DNA from: Tribonema minus
Lineage: Eukaryota > Sar > Xanthophyceae > Tribonematales > Tribonemataceae
Direction: 5' to 3'
Length of the DNA stretch: 64,000 nucleotides
Assembly (NCBI GenBank): GCA_017506865.1
Contig: JAFCMP010000552.1
Coordinates: 372,001-436,000, forward strand
Positions within the stretch are counted from its first letter, which is position 1. Each line of letters begins with the position of its first letter. The position numbers and the translations under genes are program-made. Below are positions 33,579 to 44,200 of this stretch, piece by piece. Below the pieces are notes generated by a model. It was given only the letters and a program-made list of their open reading frames with translations, made no database searches and was not told the origin of the DNA.

Positions 33579-35896
33579 CTACTGCTGAAAACTCGCGGGC
33601 AGAATGAGGTGGAAAGGCTCGATCTTCGCCTCAAAGCCGCGCTCCCCCACTGCCCCCGTGACCATGGTGAAAGCCCCCTCCATGCGCCCGAGCACGCGCA
33701 ACGCGGCGCCGCCGCCGCCGCCGCCGCCGCCGCTGCCGCCGCCGCCACCGCCGCCGCCGCGCACGACGGGGCACGCGCTGCTGTACTCGAAGCTCTGGCC
33801 GGGCTCCAGCACCGGCTGCTGGCCGACGACCCCCGGGCCGCGCACCTCCTGCTGCGCGGTCCTGCCCGTCTTCGCGTCGAGTGTGCGGATGAGCCAGCGG
33901 CGCGCCGCGAGCTGCACCGTCGCGCGCGACTCGTTGGTCACGCGCACGCGGTACACAAAGACGAACTGGCGCCGCGCCGGGTCGCTCTGCTCCGGGAAGT
34001 ACTGCGCGCGCACGGCGACGCGCACGCCGTGCGTGACTGCCTCGCTGCGCGTCGAGTAGACGATCGCGGCGGCGGCGCCGTCGCTGTCGCTGCTGCCGCC
34101 GCTGCTGGCGCTGCTCGCGGGCGCGCGGCCGTGGTGTGCCTCTGGTGGCGGAGGAGCGAGGATAGGGCGCACATGTGAGTGACGGCGGTCAGCTTGGCTG
34201 AAGGTGGGGGGGGGGCTTTGAAGTGCACGGGTGGTGACGCTGCTGTGCGGGAAGCAGACCTGGGGGTGATGGTGCCAGCGCTGCTGTGTAGGGGGTCTGT
34301 GCTGGCGAGCGCACAGCCATGATGCCACTGCGGTGAACGTGAAGTTTGGCACGGGGGCGACAGCCAAACAATGAAGCAACAAGGTGCATCACTCCTGGTG
34401 GAGCAGGTGAATTCAGTGCCTTGGAAGTGTATATGCGCAGGGCTGGTGGCCAAGAACCTTGAGGTTTCAAACTTCAGCTGCGTTCGTACATGCTGTTGTC
34501 GACTCCTTGAGGGCATTTGACTCGCAGCGAGGGACATGAACAGGGTGCTAGGCAAGTGCTGCGGTCGACTTCGCGAGAGGGCACTTGACTCGCAGCAAGG
34601 AATATGAGCATAACAGGCACTTGCTGCGGTCGACGTCGCGAGAGAACGTTTGACTCGCAGCAACGCACATGAACATAACACTGGGCGCTACGCACTTGCC
34701 ACGTCGGCATCATCGTGAAGCAAGCTCGCTGCTGACCTGCGGCGGCTGCTGCAAGCGCCGACTGCGCGGCCTCCACTGCGGCCCTGACGGAGGGGCCCAT
34801 TTCAACGTCGTTGTAGCCGCGACTGACGCGCTCCAGCAATGCTGCCGGGGGTCCCAGCCTGTCCAGCTGCAGCTTACACTTGGCCGCGCTGTGCAGCCAT
34901 TAGCAAGGCGAGGAGAGACGCGCGGTGTAAGATGTACTGCAACACTGCTGACGTCCAAAAACGAATCTCATTTTGAACAAGAGGAGCTTCACATCAGAAT
35001 TCGTGCAGTCCAAAGCTCACTTGTTGGTAAACGAACTTGACGTCAATCACTGCAGCACTTCTCACGTCCAAAACATGGCTTGATGAGCAAATTTCATGGG
35101 TACAGTATGCACGTGACGGTCACCTCGAGCGCGATGGTGCAGCAAGCTGTGTGGGGTGTGCTGCGCTGCAGCGGCGCACCACAGACAACTGCTGGTTTTG
35201 AATGCTCTTTTCAGGATGAGCGAAGATCGACCGAATTATCTGCACAGCACAGATCACGTACACCAGCATTTTCTCACAAGCGCATCAGCACAGAACGACG
35301 AGAACCGAGCCTCAGTCACTGCACCTGTAGTAGTCGTCGCGTGCCAGCGATGTTTCGAAAGACTCGCGAAGCGCGAAGTAGGGATCCTGCGCCTTGAGCA
35401 AAGATATCCTGTCACGCAGCAGCTCCGCGGTGCTGAAGTCCTCGGCTTCCAGCGCCCTCTGCATCGCTGGCTCAAGGCTACAGAGTTGCTCCCATAGAGA
35501 AAGCCTCTCGTCCTCCGTCAGCGACATCTCAGGATCTGAAATCTCAGGTATCTTAGTCGGCTCGTCAGCATTAAGCTCGCGCGGGGACGAGGACGATGCG
35601 GTGAGGTCCGCGGAGCCGGTGTGTGCTTGTCTGCTGCCATTTCCCCCTGCGCCGCTGACGCCCTGCTTTTTCTTCCCGCTCGCATCGCCAGCAGTCATGG
35701 ACAGACACCGCCGATTGGTCCTGGAAGATACCACCCTGACTTTGAGACCCACAGGGGCGGACACGCACAAGCGCTGGTGCTGGTAGTGTTGAACCTGTCG
35801 CAAGTGTAAGTCCGCAGGGAACGCTACCACAGCGAGGGCCTTCATGGCCAGGACTATCGCCAGCAGCGGTGTCAATTCAACACTCCTAGGCATCAT
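33579..35896 (-). CDS. UVR-motif + ApaG-domain fusion, probably plastid-targeted
   Basis: Three exons, 35896-35325, 34858-34737, 34141-33579 (minus); phases 2 then 1; 418 aa. The N-terminus is hydrophobic (PLLAIVLAMKALAVVAF) followed by PADLH, resembling a heterokont plastid signal/transit boundary. A low-complexity linker precedes a UVR motif at about residues 150-180 (ALEAEDFSTAELLRDRISLL), the helical hairpin known from UvrB/UvrC, McsA and plant ClpF. A helical link follows (exon 2), then an ApaG/DUF525 domain from about residue 260 (SEAVTHGVRVAVRAQYFPEQ, FVYRVRVTNES, VGQQPVLEPGQSFEYSS, MEGAFTMV, EPFHLILP). A Gly-rich insert splits the ApaG domain. ApaG folds as a fibronectin-III-like sandwich and occurs in FBXO3/SKIP16 as a substrate-binding module. 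An adaptor role in plastid proteolysis is inference. Confidence 0.85.
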
Positions 35897-36741
35897 GCCG
35901 GTGATTGAATATCAATAGCCGGGCTCGCCTTCGGTGCTGCGGAATCCACGTGTGAAGGCTAGACCACGAGTAGCAGTCGATCCACTACTCAGCGCTGTAG
36001 CGCGTTTGCCGAGCGCCCACAGTCTGAAGGTGTCACGCCGAGCAAAACTGCAGCTGAAACTTGAACCTTGAGCTGGCTCACCTGAGCTGGCAGGTGCAGC
36101 GGCGAGCCTGCCGCGATTCGCGGGGGACAAGAAGCCGAAGCACAGCACAGCCCGTCAACAGCAGCCCACAGCCAGCTCCGAAGGCACCCTCGAGTCAGCA
36201 AATCATCAAACTCGAGTCACAAGAGCGCCACGTGTCAGCAATGAAGGGCGCCACGTGGGTCCACAAAAACTTTCAAAGCATCGCCAAGTCGAGCGGTAGT
36301 GCAGCTGGTGCAGACTGAGGAGCGCGCGGGGTGTGCAGGACCTGAGCGAGGACAAGTCGCCACGGGGTTGGGAAGCGGTGCCGCTACCGCGGCACGCAGG
36401 TATAGCACGCAGGTTAGCAGCACTGGTCGCAACTGGCTTTGCTAGCATGCACAACATGATGCACCTTGGCGTGCAAGAGTGGCATGAGCACACTCGTGAA
36501 TGCAGGCAATGCTCGTCCTGAGGCACAGCGGCTCAGCCGAAACCGAGTTGATGTAGTGCCTGCAGGAGATGAATGCACGGTGCACTCGACGTCTTTTAAA
36601 ATCAATCAGCATTCAGCTTGGTGGCGGCAGCACCAGCTGTGATTGAATTTTGATTGAATCGCTTGTCATCTTGGAGGAAAGGTATACCCACGAATCATGC
36701 ATTCATCCGCACTGCTTTTCCTGTTGCTGCAAGGTGCGTAA
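35897..36741. other. Divergent intergenic region (845 bases)
   Basis: Promoter-containing interval between the UVR-ApaG gene and the MFS gene. No open frame looks coding. A GAGTCA/CTCGAGTCA word recurs near 36180-36220. Confidence 0.45.
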
Positions 36742-39501
36742 ATGCTGGAAGAACGACAACAACAACAACAAGAGCAGCACAACGGCAAACCTCCACAACC
36801 ACAGGATGACCTGCTGTGGAAGATCAAGATCCTGGTGACCATAGACTTTCTGGCGGTGGCCATCCTGGTCCCTCTGCTGAGCTCCTACTTCCGGGAGCTG
36901 AACATCAGCACGGAGAAGTATGGCCTCATGTCCAGTGCCTACTCTCTCAGCCAGCTTGTGGGAGGGCTGCTGCTCGGAGCCCTGAGCGATCACGTCGTCA
37001 GCAGGCGCACCATCCTGCTCGTCTCGTTCCTCGGCAGCGCGGTCAGCTACTGGCTGGTGGGAGTGAGTCACTCGTTCGCGCTGCTGCTGCTGAGCCGTGT
37101 GGTGGTGGGGCTGGTGAAGCAGACCATGACGGTGTGCACGGCGATGCTCGCAGAGCACATGCACGGCAGCGAGGAGAAGGGGGGGAACAGGGCGCAGCAG
37201 GTGCGTCACTCACTTGAAGTTGGCAATTGAAGTTGATGAGCCCCACTTTTCGCCAGGCGTCATTCCGCTGGCTGTATTGCATGCACTGCCTGACTTACTG
37301 CCGTTGCTGTGTACGCCCAAGCATATTATCAATAATGTGGACGCGATTGCCGTATGCCACAACAGGTTTGCAGCTCCTTCAGAGCACCGGCCATCAAGTA
37401 TACGTGAGAGTTGGGAATCAGGGCCTCTTCGAGCAGCCACCAGCGCAGCCCACTCGCGAGTTGACTGCACTGTGCTGAATTGCATGTTCCATTGCTGATG
37501 CACAGTGACCCACTGTTGACACCATGTTGTCAGAAGCAACTGCCATGGCAGCGCACTGTACTCCTGTATGTCTATGTCTTTGTTGACGATGCCATTCTCA
37601 GTCAGCAATTCATCTTCAAGATCTTGGCCACGCATTCGCCTTGTCGGGCCGCAGCTGCACCACCAGTCGCAGTCCTCAGAGGCCAGCAGTCCTGGGCACC
37701 CCACCGCCTGGCCATCATCCTCTCAAGTACCTTCATACCCACCCATCAATAAAGGCAACACCTCGATCTATTGCTCTTGAGACCCGCGCACGCGTGCGTC
37801 TGCGCCCCTGACATACACCTACTGCGGTAATGCCGCCCTCGTGAAGCGCAGATGGGGCGCCTGCCGGCAAAAAGTCAACGCCTCCTCGTTCTTCCGCACT
37901 TGACTATGGCAACTTCGTGCATCTGTGCCCCCGACACAATCACTGCCTCTTGTGACGCGCAGATGGGGCGCCTGTCAGCGTGCGCCACGGGCGCCTTCGT
38001 GGTCGGCCCCATCGTTGGCAGCTTCCTGTACCGCCGCCACAAGCTGCTGCCGCCGCTCGCCTCTGCGGCTCTCTTCCTGCTCAACTGCGCGCTCGTGCTG
38101 GCGCTGCTGCCGCCGCCGCGGCGGCACGGAGCCAAGGCGCCGCCGCCACCGGTAAAAGAGAATGGCGGCGGCGGCGGGAAGAGGGTGACGCTGCGGCAGC
38201 GCGCGTTTGCGCTCGCGCGCGACCTGCGCAGCAGCTGCAGCCTGCGGCCGTGCTTCACAGTCGTCGCCGCGAAACTGGCGAACTCGTTCCTGGCGTTCGC
38301 CATGGACCGGTCGCTGGTGGTGGGGTACTACGAGGAGCGCTGGAAGGCAAGTTGAAGTTTGATGTCAAAAGTTTGATGAAAAACCTCAAGTTTGAAGTTC
38401 AACTAAAACTTCAAATCCGACGTTGCAGCAGGTTTCCTCATTGTGCATGCAGCCGCGTCGCAGGCCTGTGCTTGAGCGGACACCTTTAGCAAGAGGTCCC
38501 TCTGGCCAGCCTCTAGGCAGCAATGGTTGTTATTGTGTCTCTTTTTGTACGCGCATGTTCCACAGCTGTAGTTGCTGTCAAGGCCGGCGACCTTCACGCG
38601 TTGCGTTGAGCTGCTGATGCAGCTGTGCTCGTGGCTCAATGCGTGATGCGTGCGCCGCAACAACATCTGCGCTCCGTCATCTGCGCTCCGCTCCTTGCGG
38701 CGCGCAGCGCGCTCCCGCTCTTGCTGCCATCTCACGTGCATGCCGCACCGAAGGAACTAGGAATTCGCTCGCATCGGCGGCACGACAGACCCCTGGTTGC
38801 CTCCAAGAACAGCGAGCGCGCTCACTCTCCTGCAGTCTCCCATCATGCGCATCGCCGCTGCGCGCCCCCCCTGTCAACAGGTGGAGTCGTACGCCCTGGG
38901 CTACCTGCGCTCCTACTCCACGCTCGTCATGCTCGGCGCGCAGGTGTACCTCGTGGGGCGCCTCGCGCGCAGCACGTCGGAGTCCACGCTCGCTGCCTGC
39001 GCGATGGCGGCCATCGCGGCGGCGGCGGCGCTCGAGGCGGCGCCGATAGGGCTACACGCGTACCTCGCGCTCGCGCTGCCGCTGCGGCTCGCCGCGCAGG
39101 GCCTCCTGTCCACGTGCCTGCAGACGCTCTTCACGCGCCGCATGCCGCGCGCGGACCTGGGAGCCGCGCTCGGCGCCATGGGCGTGCTGCAGAGCGCCAG
39201 CGGAGTGCTGGCTCCGTTGTACGGGGGCGCGCTGCTGCGCGGCGCGGGGGCGCGCGGCCGCGCCGCCGCCGCCGGCGCGCACTACCTCGCCTTCGCTGCG
39301 CTGTGGGTTGCGGCGGAGGCGTGGGCGGGCTGCAGCGACGGCAGCGGCGACGGCGGCGGCGGCGATGCGCCGGAACAGGGCGGGGGGAATGGGGGGGCGC
39401 GGTCTGCTGCCACTGCTGCGAGCGTAGATGGTGTCGTTGTTGCTGTCAATGGCGGGGGCGTTGGTCGCGGCGGCGCTGGCGATAGAGTGAAGGTGGAATA
39501 A
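36742..39501 (+). CDS. Major facilitator superfamily transporter, MFSD9-like
   Basis: Three exons, 36742-37200, 37963-38346, 38881-39501; phase 0 throughout; 487 aa. A Gln-rich cytosolic start is followed by TM1 (ILVTIDFLAVAILVPLLSSYF), the MFS loop 2-3 motif GALSDHVVSRR, TM3-4, and RVVVGLVKQTMTVCTAMLAEHM. The latter resembles the MFSD9/MFSD10-TetA-like GIFKHTLSISRALLSDLV region. Then come the GFVVGP-type motif AFVVGPIVGSFL, a His/Gly-rich central loop, and six further hydrophobic segments. The C-terminal tail is Gly-rich. The substrate of MFSD9 is not established. Intron 2 uses a GC donor (AAG|GCAAGT). Twelve helices appear to be encoded. Confidence 0.82.
37846..37876 (+). repeat. Ghost of MFS exon-2 acceptor and start
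   Basis: gcgcagatggggcgcctg recurs about 111 bases before the true junction at 37962/37963. Both copies contain CAG|ATGGGGCGCCTG. Confidence 0.7.
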
Positions 39502-41263
39502 CGCGGGCGGGGGGCAGCGCTGCTGCCGCCGCGTGTACATAGGGAATATTTTTGTATGTATATAAGTTGCGCCGCACCCGTGCATGCGGAGTCTGGCGAT
39601 GTGTATGCGCCGACACTGGTGTAACGGTGTGTGTCTCTCGTTGAATCACACTATGTGGTACTAGCCGTGCGCGTGATCATTGCATGGCGCGCGGTCACTG
39701 CCGTGCGAGTGATCACGGCTCTTATGTGGCACGGCGCTTAGATTTGACTTAACGCACTTTACAAGCCTGCGCGTTGGTCAACGTCTGGGGCACTGTGTGT
39801 GTGTGCGGTTTAAAAAGAGATGCACAATTACAGTGGCAAGTCACCTCTAGAACGGTCACGCAATGCTGCGTACTCATATGGTGTGCTGCTGTTTGTACGT
39901 TCACCATTTGAAGGGTAGTGACTGCATACCACTGCATCAGCTTCTTTTTGCAACAGAATGCTGTCGTCAGCCACATCGCCTGCTATATGTGTGTCCATGC
40001 AGAGCACTTGTTGGGTCAGACGCTGGGATGGCCGTGCACAGCGTAGTTGAGCACTGTGTGCTAGACCCACTCACCAACCTTTACGTACACCCTTGGGGTT
40101 TTGACCCGCAGCGGAAAGTAAACTACATAGAAATACTTTTGTTTACAAACATGGGTTATCTGGGGCTTTCAAACTGCAAGTCATTTCTGGCATCATTGCG
40201 AGAAAAACGGCGCAGTACTGTGCAGTGCACGTTTGGTCGCTGTGTGCATCTGCAGGGGAACACTGAAGTCTATGTAGCCTCACCTTGAGCTTTTATTTAT
40301 GCAAGTTCACCACAGAACTAAGAGGGGCCGCCGGAGCGGGCAACACACAACACAAGAGTGGTACGATCTGATTTGCCCATGACAAGAATTGCTGTAGACA
40401 CAAAGGTCCGGATCCAATGGGCAGCCACTGTGACCTGGTGAAGGCATGCCTCGCAACAACCACTTGCACAATCGAGCAGCAACCTGCAGAAGCGCCAAAC
40501 AACGCGCACACAATGGGTTCAAGGTGTCTGATACCATGTAAACAGCACCGCTGTGTCCGTGACCGTCACACCAAGTGGCCGAATGCGCACAAATGCGCCC
40601 CCCCCCCTCGCTGCCGGAGCCGGCGATTTCCCCCTTCCCCCCGCCGTTTCACACGCACGCCTCGGGCCTACTGCCTCGAGGCGCACACTACTGCCACTCG
40701 CGACTCTTCGTTGACTCATGCGTGCTGCTGCGACGCAAGCGACGCGCACGCACTCGCCCACACACACGCACACACACACGGCGCAACCAACAGGGTGACG
40801 GCGGCGCCGACGCGGGCCCAAAGCGGCGGCGGCGGCGGCGGCGCCGCACCCGATCGGAATGGGGGCGGGGGCAGGCTGCCTACTTCAACTCATATTTGTG
40901 CAGCAACTTCAACAACTACATGGCTCCGCACGTGCGCGCCGCGCTCGCTGGCGAAGAGCGCGTCATACGCGTCGCGCGGCACGTGTCAAAACGCACGGCG
41001 CGCAGCGGCACGGCTCGCCACGCGCAAAACGGAATTATCATCGCGTTGCTCTCGGTGCCCGCACGCACGGAAGTGGAGACACATATGTGCTGGTGCCGCC
41101 GCCGCTGCAAGCGCCGCCTTGCAGCGGCGGCGGCAGCGGCAGCAGCAGCGGCGGTGCGCACGCGAGCACGTCACACCGCCTGGCTTGCGGTCTGCCCGCG
41201 ACAGCTGCAGCAGCAGCAGCGGCGGCGGCGGCAGCAGCGCCGGACGCATGCCGCGGCGCGCCA
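39502..41263. other. Convergent gap between MFS and p300/CBP genes
   Basis: 1.76 kb, AT-rich in its first half and GC-rich with low-complexity Ala/Pro/Arg-like triplets in its second half, next to the p300 stop. A 141-codon open frame at 39863-40288 has no domain I recognise and Cys/His-rich composition, so I do not call it. Confidence 0.45.
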
Positions 41264-44200
41264 CTATCTCTCGCCGCCGCCGCCGCCGCCGCCATTTGCC
41301 TTTGCGCGCGCGCGCTCGCGGTACCACTCGTTCATGTGCTGGCGGCGGCGGTCGTCCATCTGCTGCTGCTGCTCGAGGACGGCGCGCATGCGCTGACGCA
41401 GCGCCATGCACTGCGGCACCTTGCAGTCGTCCGCCTTGCACTGGCGCGCGTGGGCCTGCCAGGGGGGCGCAGAGGGGGCGGGGGTTAGTGTGCGCAGGGC
41501 GCGTCGCCATGCAGCGCGCGCTGAAGTGCGCAAACGCGCCACTTCTAAGGGCTGCTACAGATTGCGGAGCGCGGTGCTGTAGTTGCGCTGTGACGCACAT
41601 TGAGTTGAGCTTCGGTGGCGCCAGACAGGGTGCAAGTCCTGCTGAAGAGGCTGGCGGTGTGGCACTGCTTTCAGCGCAAGGGTTGAGCGCGCGTTGCAGA
41701 CCGCATGACTGGAGTCATGCAAGGTGCAACTTCGAGGCGGAACTTCAAGCCGCTCGAAGGTCAGGGGCAGCCAATTTGTTGTTACAGCATGTCAGCTTGT
41801 TGGTCCTTTCAGTAACGCAATATCTTTTGTGAAGAGACCAGATGGGTTAGAAGATCAGTGGTTATCTTCAACCATGAGCTGACTGGTTCGTGTGGGCTAG
41901 AGATCATGACAGCGACCCGAACGAACAATCTACAGCATCATGGCCATCATAGCCGACCCACCACTTACCGTGGCCAATGTGAACGACTGCACCAACAATA
42001 CTGCAGCCGACGCAGTAACTGGTGCAGATGACTGTGCCAAATAAGGCAATCGCCACAAAATGTGCTGAGCAACGCAATCACCGTCGTCCCCACAACTGAC
42101 AGTCCCCCCCGCCCCCCTCCCCCTCCGAGGGGCCAGGGAGTACAGCCGCATGAACGAGCCACAACAACCTGACCTGACACCCCCCCCTCCCCCCCGGGGC
42201 AGGGGGCAGCTGCACGGACGAGCTGCAAGCCGCCATGATCTCACTCACCGCGAGGAGCGTAAAGACTCTCTTGCAGAAGGCGCACTGCGAGCCCTGCGCC
42301 CGGGCCGAGCACGTCTGCACGTGCGATATGTACCCCTGCGCATCAGGGGGCGGCGGTGCGGGGGGGGGGGGGGGGGGGGGCGAGAAGCGGCGGGCTGTGT
42401 CAGCGGCTGGAGAGCGTACGCGCATCATACGCGGTGTGTGCGTTGCGATGAATAGGCCTCAGGAGTGATGAACAGGCTCCACCGCGGCGCTGCTTGCTGC
42501 ACGCGCCTGACACTCTCGCACTCGACCGCACCAACTGCTGCAAGGCGTGTTTTGGCAAACTCCATGTGTGTATGTCACGTAGAGGGCGAGCATGCGGAGC
42601 GCAGCGGTGCCGTCGTGACCTACAACAAGAATCAGAAGGTCAGTTTTGCCTTTTAACAACCTACAAATATACGGACAAGTGAGCACACCGCTAAGCACGA
42701 AAAGCGGCAGCAGCCTCCTGGCGCGGGCTGCCAGCGCTGAGTTACACTGCGAGGAGCTCATGCACGCCGCCGTAAGCACCATGAGATCAACAAAATGACG
42801 TAAGCTGGGCATGACATCAACAACTGATGTAAGCTGGGCAGGAGTGGCGTGCTGCAGAGTATGAAGTGAGGGCATGCACAAAATTGGGGGCGCGCAGCGG
42901 CTCTTGTCGCCAGCTCTGACCCTAACCTAGGGTCTGTGTGCCGCACACACGTACCCCTCTCAAAATCTCTCTCAGAAATCGGGTGAGACTCGCTACACAG
43001 TTGGTGCTCGGGCGCCCCGGGCTCGCGCACCTCAAACTTCAAACATGAAGTACCACCGCAACGTGCTCTACGACTGTGTACATACTTCCACAAACCTCCA
43101 TGCGCGCGCAGCTGCTGCTTAGGCTCACCACGTCCAATGCACCTCAAACTTCATACTGGAAGTACACCTGCAACCAGGCTCGTTACGCACCTTCATGCGC
43201 GCGCAGTTGGTGCTCGGGCACCCCGGGTCCACGCACGCGCTCGCGTGCGCGAGCAGCTGCATGTGCATCATGAGCGAGCGCTGCCGCTCGCGCCGCTGCG
43301 CCTCCGTCAGCTGCGCGCCGCCGCCGCCACCGCCGCCCCCCTCCCCCGCCTTGCGGTCGCCCCCGCCCCCCTCCCCCTTCTCCGCCTTGCCCTTGACGGG
43401 GACCTTGCGCAGCTCGTGCGGGTGCGCGACGCGCTCTAGGCAGTCGCCGCACAGCTCAAAGGCGTCGCACACGGCGCACTGGTAGCGGTGGCCCGCGACG
43501 ATCTCGCGCTGGCAGCCGGAGCACGTCGAGAGGAACTTGGGCGCGTCCGGCGTGGACAGGTGGTACAGGACCTGCGGGGGGGGGGGGGGGGGGTGAGGGG
43601 GGATGCTGCAGTTAGAGTTTGAAGTAGGGTTACTAGGGCCTTGGGCCGTCAAGCGTGGACAGGTGGTACAGGACCTGGGGGCGGGAGGGGGGGGGGTCGA
43701 GGGGGGATGCTGCAGTTAGGGTTTGAAGTAGGGTTACTAGGGCCTTGGGCGCGTCGGGCGTGGACAGGTGGTACAGGACCTGCGGGGGGGGGGGGGGGTC
43801 GAGGGGGGATGCTGCACTTAGGGTTTGAAGTAGGGTTACTAGGGCCTTGGGCCGTCAAGCGTGGACAGGTGGTACAGGACCTGGGGGCGGGAGGGGGGGG
43901 GTCGTGGGGGGATGCTGCAGTTAGGGTTTGAAGTAGGGTTACTAGGGCCTTGGGCCGTCAAGCGTGGACAGGTGGTACAGGACCTGGGGGCGGGAGGGGG
44001 GGGGGTCGTGGGGGGATGCTGCAGTTAGGGTTTGAAGTAGGGTTACTAGGGCCTTGGGCCGTCAAGCGTGGACAGGTGGTACAGGACCTGGGGGGGGGCT
44101 ATTGAGGGGTTGATAGTGAGGTTAGGGTAGATAGTTAGGGGTTGAAGCGGTGTTACTAGGGGCCGATGGGACGGTCTCGCACTAAGGGGCGTTGCATGAT

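Noticed and set aside
39863-40288. 141-codon plus open frame between MFS and p300 genes
   Set aside because: Cys/His-rich, no recognised domain, AT-richer than all real genes here and without supporting context.
43600-44100. CRISPR-like regularly spaced array
   Set aside because: The repeats are contiguous tandem units derived from the adjacent exon, with no unique spacers, in a eukaryotic intron.
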